From Metallyticus violacea (lineage: Eukaryota > Arthropoda > Insecta > Mantodea > Metallyticidae): a DNA stretch of 64,000 bases. Position numbers and translations under genes: made by a program. A model generated the notes under the pieces. It saw only the letters and a list, made by a program, of their open reading frames with translations. It did no database searches and had not been told where the DNA came from. Shown in pieces: positions 11,041 to 21,340 of the stretch. Each line of letters opens with the position of its first letter. Positions within the stretch are counted from its first letter, which is position 1. The stretch spans positions 154,348,501-154,412,500 of the forward strand of contig CM060833.1 in NCBI GenBank assembly GCA_030762175.1. The letters are read 5' to 3'.

Positions 11041-12314
11041 TATTAGTTATGATAAATAATAAGAGTCACGAGTTCGAATTAGTATCCGTATAGAAAATGT
11101 TATACGAGTTATACCAGGCAAAGACGAAATAAGGCGTGTTAAACAGCTATTAGTGATAAAGACAATTTACGCGGAGTATCAAATAAAATGAAATAGCTTA
11201 TCGTCGGTATTACCAAACACGAAAGTAACATTGCCATTAAAGCACAGAGAAATATACTTTCCTTCATGTCTGTCTCGTATTCAGTGTACATATAATATTT
11301 CCAGAGTATATTTTAATCAGAAAAGTGTACTGTTGTGTGTTAAGGATAAAACATTAATAAATTTCTTAGATTTCTTTCAATTGTGATATTGTTATACACA
11401 AATTCGCACTCATTTCACCCCAGAAGTATCAATTTGAGAAATTCAGCTATAATACCGAACAGTGAGCTAGCCGAGCATATTGTGGTGATAAGTTAGGAAC
11501 GACGTTTACGACGATACACCTTGATATGGTTGCAAATTTGGCAGCCAACGTAAACGCCGTCATCTTCATTTATTAAATACCATTACAAGATTAACAGGGA
11601 GCTAAATTCGATTTAGACCGGAACATATTTTTTACTAAAATAATTTATAAAAAGAAGAAAGTATGTAAAGATATGCTTATAAGAAGTTCATCATTATGAG
11701 AAGGAGTTTTATAGAGTAAATAAAGTCAATTCTAAGGTAACATGGAATTCACAAGCATTTAACAGAATCTATTACATATACACAAACCGCACGCACGCAT
11801 TAATTGCGGATAGAAAACTATGAAAACCTAAATTTTAAAGTCGATGGGAAATGCAGGTGCTCTCAAATGATGTGCCGCATTCACCAGACCGTTCTAAAAG
11901 GGAATTAATTTTTATTTGATGTGTATATATTGCTTCATAACTATTCCTATTTTGTGCTTCTTTTGCATGCAGAATAGCTACAAAGAGTAAAATAACATTC
12001 AATGTCTTATTTGTGTAAAGTTCTTCGCATTTACGTATGTTTAATTAAGCAGATGATTATGGTTTTTCATTGAAATTTACAGAATTAGGCTTATTAATAT
12101 CACATAATAAGTATTATTTTTCCTTTCCGTGCCAAAAAACAAAAAAGTAATGGGCAAGTATTTGAACATCGGATCTTCACCGCTAAAGCCCAGCGCGCGC
12201 ACAGCGCAACACGGGCCAGAATACGCCAAGAGGCACTTAGGAGCACTTGGAGGACAGTGTTTACGGAATAGTCTGAAATACGTATAACTTCCCATTCTGT
12301 AAGATGAAAGGACA
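11041..12314. other. non-coding, no recognised feature
   Basis: AT-rich. A small GC-richer patch near 12170-12260 has overlapping minus-strand frames, but no splice sites or family resemblance that I can support. Confidence 0.4.
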
Positions 12315-12316
12315 TA

Positions 12317-12903
12317 CCGAGGGTGTCGAAAAATGTATACACATTTTCACAGTAGATATCTATTTAATATATTTCAAGTTGGACCGAAAAACAACAGTCA
12401 TGTGTAGTATGATGTTCTGTAAACAGATGTGGCTCACATTACGTTATGCTAGCGTTGCTACAACAAAATGGAGCCAAGGTTAACGTTTGAACAGCGGAAA
12501 GCAATTTTGAAGTGATATTGGAAAACCGAGAATGTTGTTGAAGTTCAAAGGCAATGGAGACGTGTGTACAGAACAGAACCGCCAACGTGAGTAACAATTG
12601 CAGGTATTCGAGATAAATTTGAGACTCGTGGTATCGTATACCGTAGAAAACCAGCTACACTGGCAGCAGAAATTGAAACGACATGTGAGCCAATCGCTGA
12701 GGATGCTTTAGCAAACGATACTCATTCATTAGTTCAACGTACTCAGAAGTGTATCGACGTCGATGGTGGGTATTTTGAGCAACTGTTGTGACTAAAAGTT
12801 TAAGATGATTAGTGCTCATCATTTTCTGTTTGTGTGAATTCAGTCTTGTTATGTTAACACAGTTTTTTCTTTGTTTGAAGTGCGTATACTTTTTTTGGCA
12901 CCT
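12317..12903 (+). mobile_element. internally deleted DUF4817-type DNA transposon, copy 1
   Basis: Terminal inverted repeats (left CCGAGGGTGTCGAAAAATG, right GCGTATACTTTTTTTGGCAC) are flanked by TA at 12315-12316 and 12904-12905. The element keeps both ends of a transposase gene and has lost the middle, which makes it a non-autonomous derivative. A second copy of the same family, with a different internal deletion, is at 34.55-35.74 kb in the opposite orientation. Confidence 0.8.
12468..12791 (+). pseudogene. DUF4817-type transposase, deleted and stop-containing
   Basis: The N-terminal helix-turn-helix part reads MEPRLTFEQRKAILK, then a stop, then YWKTENV, VYRTEPPT, another stop and VTIAGIRDKFETRG. 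This is the DUF4817 pattern found in many arthropod Tc1/mariner-superfamily transposases. The frame then jumps to the C terminus: YRRKPATLAAEIE, HSLVQRTQKCIDVDG and FEQLL. The whole catalytic DDE/D region is gone. Start chosen at the ATG matching the other copy. Confidence 0.8.
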
Positions 12904-13178
12904 TAAAAGTGCTATCTCAAATATCTATATATTATTATTGATATCAACTAGCTATTTTAAGGGGAATAGGGACCCACAAATATAGCCTATACAGAATTAA
13001 TATTGATCAGAAATCATTACTATTTTCAGGACGAAGTACATAACTTATTCGTTTCCAAACGCTATATTTTCCAAAGCATTTCATGAACAAATATCATTGT
13101 TATATGAAAAGAACCGCAAACGAACAAAGTTTGTATTGTGTGCACCAGTTGGCAGCACGAGTTCAGTGACTTTACAAA

Positions 13179-13970
13179 ATGGCGACAAAACAAGAAAAGA
13201 ATTTTTGTACCTTGGAATTTGCGAGATGTTCGTCTGTTATAGCAGTGCAACGTACATTCAGAAAAGAGTGCAGAAAAGAACCGCCATGTAAACAAAGTAT
13301 TTTGCAGTGGTGACAGCTGTTTAAGGATAATGGTTGTCTGAGTAAGCGGAAAATTACCGGTCGATCAAAAGTGCCAGATGAATCAGTTGAGAGAGCGGGG
13401 GAAAGTTTCGTGTAATCCACAAATATCAAAGGTCTGAGCAAACCGCCAACTTGGACACCTCAGCCAACTGTATGCAAGATTTTGCGACTATGGTTACATT
13501 TCAAATCGTGCCGTTTGCAGCTCTGGCAACAATTAAAGCCGGCACCTGGAATACTGGTCACAGGAATATTGCAAGAAGTATTAGAGGAGGATAAAGATTT
13601 CGCCGTGAAGTTGATATTCAGCGATGAAGCAATATTCCATTTAGCCGAGAAAGTGTGTCGTCACAATGTGAGAATGTGGAGCAATGAAAATCTTTTGTAG
13701 CACTTGAAACATATTCACCAGAGATGAATGTTTTCTTTACCATATCACAGACAAAGCTATATAGACCGTTTTTCTTCTGTGAGAGGAATGTGACACAACT
13801 GACTGCTGATTCCGAGGATTGTCTTCCAACAAGATGGTGCATCCTCGCATTGTAACATCAATGTTCGTCGCTACTTACTTTCGCATCGCTGGATTGGGCG
13901 TGTTGGTGAGGATGACGTAACTGTGTTCCCATGACCCCCCCAATCACTTGACCTAACGCCTTGTGACTTA
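13179..13970 (+). pseudogene. DUF4817-type transposase, longer copy truncated by a SINE
   Basis: A different lineage from the copy at 12.3 kb. Starting from ATG at 13179: MATKQEKNFCTLEFARCSS, VQRTFRKECRKEPPCKQSIL (helix-turn-helix), then GRSKVPDESVERA. The catalytic motifs LIFSDEAIFH (first Asp, near 13615), IVFQQDGASSH (second Asp, near 13820) and LDLTPCD (third Asp region, near 13950) all keep their aspartates. Stops and frameshifts (for example after ILQW near 13305) make it a pseudogene. Family A SINE sequence begins right after the last motif at 13971, and no C terminus is seen beyond it. Confidence 0.82.
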
Positions 13971-14250
13971 CCGCCACGAGTGGCAGGAGATTGTTAAGGC
14001 ATGGACTCGTGATTGGGAGGTTTGGGGTTTGATTCCCGCCAGGACCGTTCTTCCCTGACTTGATGTTTTTTCCACGTTTTCCTCAGTCCTCATACCTGGC
14101 AAATACCGGGGAGGTACCTAAACTTAGGCCTGGAACGCTTCCTTCCTTAAAAATCCTTTCCCAATTTATCATTTCATCTCATGTATCATTGGTGTCCATT
14201 GCCTGTGGTACCTCAGTAGTAAAAACGGGCGTTAGATACTAATAAAAAAA
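13971..14250 (+). repeat. SINE family A, plus strand
   Basis: Full-length copy with a tRNA-like head (CCGCCACGAGTGGCAGGAGA, B box GGGTTTGATTCCC), a complete body and the end GGGCGTTAGATACTAATAA plus an A run. It is inserted in, or joined to, the end of a transposase remnant. Confidence 0.9.
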
Positions 14251-14939
14251 ATGCAAAATCCATAGGGGTAAAGACAGCTGGGGCGTATGGCTATAGCACT
14301 AGCGACACTGTCTCCGTCTAGTACTGCAAGGCTTATGATTCGCACATACCTTCACATTTACTGACCCAACCACAAACGAACACATTTAAAGAGAGTGCTC
14401 TCATCTTAATTCCTGGCCAAAATGTGCAGACTGGTACCTTAAAGAATATAAATTTCCACATCTATATAGCATTTAAAACATTGACAAAAGGTCTTTATTG
14501 TTTTGTTAAATTATTATAGTTCTCATTCTTATAAAAAAGTCGGCCCATGTTTTTAATCTTACGGTTGTTTAAATACCCAGAGAGTTCAATGAGAAATAAA
14601 ATACTTGCTTTGTCTTAAAAAGATTATCTTGAAAAAAAGGTTGTGTTTTATGTGTAGAACTTTGATTTTTCCCATTTTACCTCAGGTATCTTCATCTTAT
14701 TTTGCTAGGTGGTGTGAATAAACTAGCTTTCAAAATGTAGTCTCTAAGTCAAACCAGTTTTAGTTTTGTTTCAATGAGCTACAGTTTTTAAAAAATCCGC
14801 AATATAGAATATTGAACAGAAACATAAAACATATATTCTAAGAGATTTAAACAACATAATATATGATTCAGTTTTGAATGAAACGGAAGGACTGCATTAG
14901 AGCATTGGACCAGAAAAAATTGGGCTCAAAGAGGAAGTT
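14251..14939. other. non-coding, no recognised feature
   Basis: AT-rich sequence between a SINE and mariner copy 1, with no supported reading frame. Confidence 0.4.
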
Positions 14940-14941
14940 TA

Positions 14942-16186
14942 CAAGGGTAGATCCATAAACTTTCGGTCTCGCTGATAAGGATTATCGCCTTCACAAAACC
15001 TTTATCTCGTGTCATACCTTATCTCTTAAGTAAATAATTGCAACTGTAACTTCCGACCCGCTATTCAGATATAGTTACATAAAGAACGCTATGTGCAGAA
15101 GAGTGTGACATGTTCAAAATGGAGTTTCGAGCTGTTATTAAGTTCTTCGAAGGACTTTAATGAAGTTAAACAGTCATTCATATTCTACCGTAAGAGAATG
15201 GGCCAAACTTTTTCGAATGGGTTGAGAAAGCATTGAAGACAAAAAGCATACAGGTCGGCCCTTGGAGGTGCTCATTCCTGAAAACATCGCTCTTGTGGAA
15301 GAAGAAATTATGGAAGACCGCGACTGAAAGCTACAGAAATAGCAGCACGTTTGAGCCTTCCTAAAACAACAGTCCTTCGAATTATTCATGAACATATAAA
15401 CATGAATAAGGTTAGTGCAAGATGGGTGCATAGACTTCTTTCCTCAGTCCAAAAGCAGCAACGAGTCATCTGTTGTCAGGCATTTTTGGAGCTCTGCCGT
15501 GGCAACGAGAAAGAAGTTCTGTAAACCATTGTTACAGGATATGAAACTATGGTTGTCTACTATGATCCCTTGTCCAAAAAGAAACAATGAAGTGCGTAAA
15601 CCTGGCGAAGCACCGCCTCTGAAGTCAAGGTCACTCAGTCAACCAAGAAGATCAAGATCAGGGCTACGATCTTTTCGGACTGTGAAGGAATGCTCTTCAT
15701 TGACTTCAAGGAGAGGAACGCCACAGTAAATGGGGAGTACTATGCTGGCCTACTACACAGACTACATGCTTCCATCAAAGAGAAAAGGCGAGGAAAACTG
15801 AGTGGTGGTGTGCGCCTTCTTTACCACAACGCGCCTGTGCACACAGCTCTTGTTACAAAGGAAGCTGTAAAGAAATGTGGCTTCAAGGAGATCGACCATC
15901 CACCTTATAGCCCAGGTCTAGCTCCCAGTGACTATTTCCTCTTCTCAAAACTCAATAAGGACCTTCGAGGAAGGAAATTTAAGTGCGACGAAGAAGTGAT
16001 GGATGCTGTTTATGGCCATTTTGCAGACAAGATTTCTGGTTATTTTTTGGGGAGAGGGTTGAAATGTTAATTCAAAGATGTGAGAAGTGTATTGCAATAA
16101 AAGTATCTATACTAAAAAGTGTAATTTGATTTGTGTTTATCATAGCTAGAAAATGGTTAGGACGGAAACTAATGGACGGAATTTTA
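14942..16186 (+). mobile_element. mariner element, copy 1
   Basis: The left end follows a TA (14940-14941) and reads CAAGGGTAGATCCATAAAC, corresponding to CTAGGATAGGTACATAAG in copy 2 at 39391. The right end carries GGACGGAAACTAATGGAC but has decayed beyond that, so its last bases are approximate. At about 1.25 kb it is the normal length for a mariner. The same family appears inverted about 24 kb away. Confidence 0.85.
15110..16110 (+). pseudogene. mariner transposase pseudogene, copy 1
   Basis: Homologous throughout to the copy at 39457-40474. Recognisable parts: N-terminal MEFRAVIKFF; ATEIAARLSL with the second helix-turn-helix; then NKVSARWVHRLL. The catalytic core has the block normally reading TGDET as TGYET (first Asp to Tyr, near 15540) and the block normally LHDNAPVH as LYHNAPVH (second Asp to His, near 15825). 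SPGLAPSDYFLF keeps the third Asp (near 15930), which would make a D,D34D enzyme. Several frameshifts occur, including one near 16050 before the end MLIQRCEKCIAIK. Mariner transposase excises at the terminal repeats and inserts at TA; this copy is inactive. Confidence 0.9.
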
Positions 16187-16189
16187 ATT

Positions 16190-16895
16190 GAGCAAATTCT
16201 TAAACATCTGAACCGATTTCTATGTGTTTATTTTATTTTGAAGTGCTCAAATATGTGTGTGTATTTTTTTTTATCAAAATCTTGTTGTATGCTGGGAAAG
16301 TTTGTGTTATATTTCACCGTTTGAATTGAAGACAAAGAAGCGAACGAATTGTCAGTCCATATATCTAACACACGTGCTAGCTATAAATTTCAGGTTGAAG
16401 CTGTAGGCATTGCCTTACTGCAAGTATTCACTATGAACTTAGTGTAGCTTTTCTACAATTCAGCTATAAGTTTTGGCGCTATATGGAGTTTTTCATAATT
16501 CTCAGGAAGACATATAACGACGAGTTATGTTGAGCATTTGTTGTCTTAAGTTCTTGCATGCACCTTTTGGGTAAGGACCTTGTTCAGCTGTTTATCGGCT
16601 AACAGACATGTAAACAGTGATTCATTTTTTAAATCAAAGGTTTGATTATAACTTTTAAATGTGAAATATTTGATAAACGTGAGTCAATAATTTGATGCTG
16701 TTTATTACATCAACTTAAAATCTTGATGAACAAGAAGGGAAAAGTATCAATAGGAAATGATGATAAAGATAATACAAAAAAATTTAATAATGTAGCAATG
16801 ATCGAAGCAGCTTCACGTTTCATTAAAGAAAGGCTAAAATATGAGAATTGGCATCATTCTCAATGAAAGCTGACAATGCTCAGCCCCAGAATACT
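16190..16895. other. non-coding, no recognised feature
   Basis: AT-rich flank to the left of the candidate exon; on the minus strand it would be the start of the downstream intron. Confidence 0.4.
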
Positions 16896-16898
16896 TAC

Positions 16899-17080
16899 CA
16901 AGAGTATGGCCTGCTCCTCGTCACGCGGACAAAGGGCGGAGGGCGAGTTACGAGGGTTCTTGTATACACGTCCGTCATCGTCCACCTCTTCCGAGAGACT
17001 CGAGTCGTCCTCGGCGGAGCTCCTGGCTGCTCCTGCTGTACGTTGAGGTCTCTTCCTCACCAGGCGGGCTCCTCGACATT
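16899..17080 (-). CDS. candidate internal exon of a host gene, product unknown
   Basis: On the minus strand a pyrimidine-rich stretch ending TGTGTTATTCAG precedes base 17080, and GTAAGTAT starts at 16898, so both splice sites are good. The 182-nt segment is open throughout in one frame: two bases complete a codon, then 60 codons run to the donor. The predicted peptide starts CRGARLVRKRPQR, continues with an acidic serine stretch SSAEDDSSLSEEVDDDGRVY, then NPRNSPSALCPRDEEQAILL. It is clearly more GC-rich than its surroundings, and no transposon family explains it. A basic patch followed by an acidic one suggests a low-complexity linker rather than a folded domain. I do not recognise the protein. 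No neighbouring exon was found, so introns on both sides would be long. A chance open frame cannot be excluded. Confidence 0.55.
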
Positions 17081-18050
17081 CTGAATAACACAGAACAGCC
17101 CCATTCTCTGTATTCTCATTACACTCCTAACATTTCTTAAACATGTCAAAAGATTTCAATCCCAGTAGCTTTCAATAAAACAGATTCAAAGCTTCAAAGA
17201 ATCAGTTTGTTTTTTCTAATGTTTACAATTGTTAAAGTGTTGCTCTTTATTAAAACAGTTAAAATCTTGCGGGCTGTTTTGGTGTGGCCCATGGTTTAAT
17301 ATGCTACCATAGCTTGAAACCGGCACTCGGAGCTCCTTAATATTAAGTTCATGTTTTAATTATTAATAAGATTAATATTTTATATATAAATATTTGAGCA
17401 CATATGAAAATTATTGGAGCAAGGTGGAAATACTGTATTCATTTTTCAGGTTCTACTATGGTGATAGCTGAAAGACACCTGTATGAAAGCCGTTTTGCAA
17501 GAGCTCTTGTATGTTTAAGGGTTTTTATTGTATGTAACGGAAGGTCTGTCTGCGCGAGACTTAGATGAGGCAGGTAGTGGAAAGAGACAGAGAATTGTTA
17601 CTTTTCATCTGTGTGAATATTTTAGAGAGAACATGGCAGGCATACATTTCCACTTTCAGGGTAACAGCTAGCTACATTGTTTATCTAACGAAACAAGAGA
17701 GACAAAGGGAGATGCGCCGCACATAGGAAATACAGATTTCTGAGAATATATCGAAGATAACAGATATGAAATAGTATAGGACACAAAGGGCATCATTGCA
17801 AAAATAACATTTTCCAAAAGAAATAGAGACAGCAAACAGACCTAAAAGTGACTAAAGGAGGAAAGAGCCATTAGGTACAACTTGAAAGGCATAAGCCGAA
17901 ATGTATAACATAGGCTTTTTCTGGGAAAATAACGGGTCGTAGAAATCATGGGAACGTAGCTGAGAAAAGTAGTTGCGGTGTCTAAAATAGCACGAATCGG
18001 AGCCGGTCTTGACTGACTGATTTCTATAACTTATGTAATTTGTCTAGCTG
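17081..18050. other. non-coding, no recognised feature
   Basis: Would be intronic if the neighbouring exon is real. Only its pyrimidine tract and acceptor at the left edge stand out. Confidence 0.4.
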
Positions 18051-18059
18051 ATAAATTCC

Positions 18060-18672
18060 AGTGCCAGTGTAACTTTCGACTCTTCCTGTTCCGCTCTTTC
18101 GCTTTTTCTTACACTTCTCTCCCATCAGCACCAACCAACAAATATCAATCCTTCTATAACAAATTACGACTGCTTTTATTAATCCACCTGTCCGTCGATC
18201 AAGGTACTGTAAATATACTTAACATGGCATTCTAAATGTCACGTGATATGATCTTCATACACCTAACTGCCTATTGGTGGGCCTTTATGCTAATTTATAT
18301 CGTGTCCCTTTCATTGGCTATATTCTAAGATTTTATTCGGGTTCACCCACAACAAAATCTTAAGTCTTAGATTTTTGACGTAAATAACATATTAAAAGAC
18401 AGCTGTGACAGAGGTTTATGATTCCATCTGGATATTTATCGCCTGAACTTTCCCTGCACTGTTATAAAACAACACTTATCCTTTCCAAATTCCTGCGATC
18501 GCATTTTGTTCAATATCCGATTGTTTTCAAAGTTTTAGTTGACCTGAAGTAACATTACAAAGAGACCCAGAGTGCAATACTAGCCCCCTTCCTGGCAAAC
18601 TTCCTTATTATATTCGAAGTGTGTCAGATGTTCTTGTTTTCTGTAAATACATGTGCAAACCATATATATGTG
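18060..18672. repeat. unidentified dispersed repeat R, copy 1
   Basis: Clearly homologous, in the same orientation, to 46672-47312. Shared stretches include CTATTGGTGGGCCTTTATGC, TTCTAAGATTTTATTCGGGT, TTTATGATTCCATCTGGATA and CCTTTCCAAATTCCTG. Both copies end in a CATGTG-AAACCATAT segment. No open reading frame, pol III boxes or terminal inverted repeats are evident. It could be a solo LTR, a non-autonomous DNA element, or a LINE or gene 3' end. Confidence 0.7.
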
Positions 18673-18707
18673 ATTTTGTAACTATATATATATATATACA
18701 TATAATA

Positions 18708-18948
18708 TAAAATAAAAATAAAGTAACACTATTAACAATTTAACAAATTAACAGTAATTATTAAAGTAGAAGAGGATAAAACACCAAGATTCACTTGTCC
18801 TCTTGCTATAGAAGAGCTCTGAGTTCGAAATATAGCGATCTCAAATGTGACTTTATCTGTGACTTTATCTTAGTGTATTATCCTTTTCTACTATTATAAT
18901 TACTGTTAATTTGTTACATTGTTAATAGTATTACTTTATTTTTATCTT
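18708..18948. repeat. foldback: 75-bp inverted arms
   Basis: The left arm (about 18708-18784, AATAAAAATAAAGTAACAC then TATTAACAATTTAACAAATT) is the near-perfect reverse complement of the right arm (about 18873-18948). The loop is about 90 bp. Part of the loop and right arm recurs at about 19142-19207 (GCGATCTCAAGTGTGACTTT, TTATCCTTTTCTACTTTTAT). It could be a small foldback/MITE; no target duplication was identified. Confidence 0.7.
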
Positions 18949-19141
18949 ATATTGTTTGTACCTCTGGTGTTGCTTTTAACTTGGCTTATTAAGTTTAATT
19001 TGCTTTTGCGTGTTTTGCTTTAACTTCTTTACTATTTATCTATTATTCTTTCAATTTTATTTCTTCCTTTCTCTGTGTTTTCTAATATTCTTTATTGTTT
19101 AATAAATCTTATATTATGACATCTATCCAAGGTAATGTTAT

Positions 19142-19210
19142 GAAATTGCGATCTCAAGTGTGACTTTGTCTTAGTGTTTTATCCTTTTCTACTTTTATAA
19201 TTACTACTAG
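19142..19210 (+). repeat. partial duplicate of the 18.7-kb foldback arm
   Basis: Repeats the loop and the start of the right arm of the foldback at 18708-18948 in direct orientation, then stops around ATAATTACTACTAG. Confidence 0.6.
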
Positions 19211-19253
19211 TTTATGTATGTATATATATGTATATATAAAAGCGGACCTTAGA

Positions 19254-19540
19254 TTTTTTTTAATTGATTTATTTATGGACGCTCTTTAACATCTCAGGTC
19301 ATCAGCGTCCCATTCAACTCTGGGCGTGAAACGGCCGACAAATTTTGCTCAGAGGCCTCTCTTTCAGGCTTGAGGTTCTTTTTCGTGCCGTAAATGTACG
19401 ACACGGGACCCTTCCCTTCCGAAGGAAGCCATACTTAGGATTTTTACGTCCCGAAAAAATTCATCGGTCCTGGCCGTGTTCGAACCCGCGATCTTGGGTG
19501 TAGGAGGCAAGTATGGTAACCACTACACCACCAGGACCGA
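19254..19540 (-). repeat. SINE family B, minus strand, full length
   Basis: Complete head on the minus strand: A box TGGTGTAGTGGTTACCATAC, B box GGGTTCGAACACG-like, full body, tail as a T run on the plus strand. Flanks GACCTTAGATT and GACTTTGGATT are a possible 11-bp target duplication with two mismatches. Confidence 0.92.
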
Positions 19541-20130
19541 CGACTTTGGATTGATAATAGACAATTATTGTCTCAAGATGTACATATAATATAAGTGGCA
19601 ATAATAAAGAATTAATAAAAAGTCTTAAATGCAAATTTTTGCATACAATTTTGAAAAATGTGCACTTCGATTAAACGAGCTGCCACAATATTGCTAAGGT
19701 GCGTTCTGCAAGGTGAGATAACATTCATTAGTGAATGAAGCGCTTGCAGGGGCGTAAGAGTTTATTCCAGCTGTTTTTCTGGAGAAGTTAAATAAGTTCT
19801 AGAGGCATAATTATTGAGAATTTTCTATAAATTGTGAAGAATGATTATATTCCATTTCTTCTGAAAAATTATTTGTTATAAGATTTGAATTTCATTTGTC
19901 AGAGTCAGTGGTCAGTGAATCATCGAAGCATTGTTCTTCCATCAAGTACAGAATCTCTTCCATTAGAAAAGAAGAAGCATTATATTCATCTGAAACTCCG
20001 AAGAAACTCCAGCGAATCCTTACAGTTGCTCCTTTCCTGACAATCTCAGCTTTCAATTCCTCGTTGTTATAAGTTGCATTTAATATCTTATTTTAACGGT
20101 TGTATGGACTCTTCAGGTTCATTTATTCAT
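19541..20130. other. non-coding, no recognised feature
   Basis: No supported gene or repeat. Confidence 0.4.
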
Positions 20131-20440
20131 CGAGCGAGTTGGCTCAGACGGTTGTGCTTGGGACTCGGGAGGTTCCAGGTTCAATTCCTTTGGGGCTTGC
20201 CATTCTGATCTTGGAATTTTTCGCGGTTTTCCCTGATCCCATAGGCGAATCGTGGGATGCATCCACAAATTTCCGCTCTCCCATTTCGTGTCTCTTCACC
20301 CGTGGATCTTGGTCGCCTGGTGTTTTCCTCGCTTCCGGAGGTGTCCCTGCTTGAGGTAAAGACACCAAATGGCCATGCGTTGAGCAGGGCTTAAGCACTG
20401 AAATATTCTTCTCCACTCTTTACAATCCAATCCAAATACA
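20131..20440 (+). repeat. SINE family D, plus strand
   Basis: A tRNA-like head with an A box (TTGGCTCAGACGGTTGTG) and a B box (AGGTTCAATTCC) is followed by about 230 bp of GC-richer body ending CTTTACAATCCAATCC. The layout is that of a tRNA-derived SINE, but the sequence differs from families A, B and C. There is one copy here, so its 3' end is approximate. Reading frames across it on both strands are by-products of the composition. Confidence 0.65.
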
Positions 20441-20920
20441 GCATCGGGTATTAATTTAATACTGTTAGGTCCAGTTGTATAGAATTTGCTAACTGGAGAT
20501 TACTTTTAACTGTAATTTAAAAAGTAACCAGACTTAAGTCATCATTTCTGTTGCATAAAAATAACCACAGACTACGTAACGTCGAGTTTGCAATAACCGT
20601 CAAGCCTATGGCAACGTCGCAAAATAATAGGGAAATTCGTGTTTAGAGCGAGTTAATGCTCAACTGTTTAACCTAAGAAAAATAATTATTATTCAATTTT
20701 CCCGCTGCCTCCTATAAGCATGTTTTTCGTTAATATGTCTTCAAATATATAAGAATAAATTAAAGCCAATGCAAGCGGAAATTTTTAGCAAACATAAGAA
20801 GGATGTTATTATTGATCTGGTGCTAAAATATCAGGGAATAATTGAGCATAAAAACTCAATAAGGATAAAGAACGTACATGGGAATATAAAAACTTCATTC
20901 TGAAGACTTCTGCATTATAA
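20441..20920. other. non-coding, possible decayed continuation of the Harbinger fragment
   Basis: No clear frame. The part next to 20920 may hold further, unreadable remains of the transposase on the minus strand. Confidence 0.35.
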
Positions 20921-21340
20921 CCCACAGGCGATATAATAGGCGTATGTGCGTGCAGTCTATAGCACCTAAAACTCCAGGAAAGTTGCGAATGTTATAGAAG
21001 CCTGGTGTCAATTTCTTTACATCACCCTCTTCGGTTGGCATTTTAATGAACTGACGTTTCAGAGTTGTTATTGCTCTAGTAACTTTATGGATGGTTCTAC
21101 TGGTCCTTCCTTTCTTCTCTGAATATAGCTATATCCAATAACTATCTGGAAGTTCTCTGTCGCATAGAACCTTAAATTTAATAATATCATGAACGTCGAA
21201 TTTAAAGCATGATTTCGTTTAGTCTGTAATTGTAATCGGGGACGCAAAGTCCGTTCCAATTCTTCGACATCTTTTGCTAACCGAAATCGCATTTTTTTTC
21301 CTCTAATGATACACGTGTAGAACGGTGAAATTCATCTTCG
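20920..21340 (-). pseudogene. PIF/Harbinger (HARBI1-like) transposase fragment
   Basis: On the minus strand it reads FRLAKDVEELERTLRPRL, then QTKRNHALNSTF and LLNLRFYATENFQIVIG, which is the N-terminal pattern of HARBI1-type transposases (normally LRFYATGSFQ). After a frameshift come HKVTRAITTLKRQFIKMP and FYNIRNFPGVLGAIDCTHI, the last being the first catalytic Asp block (IGAIDCTH). NAEVF follows in another frame. The C-terminal catalytic blocks are not readable. Harbinger elements cut and paste at TWA-type trinucleotide targets; ends were not found here. Confidence 0.8.

Noticed and set aside
16848..17084. Plus-strand frame of 78 codons across the candidate exon
   Set aside because: Splice signals, frame length and composition favour the minus strand; the plus frame runs through both splice sites.
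20100..20416. Paired plus and minus frames of 84 and 90 codons
   Set aside because: They lie wholly within SINE D and have no protein resemblance.
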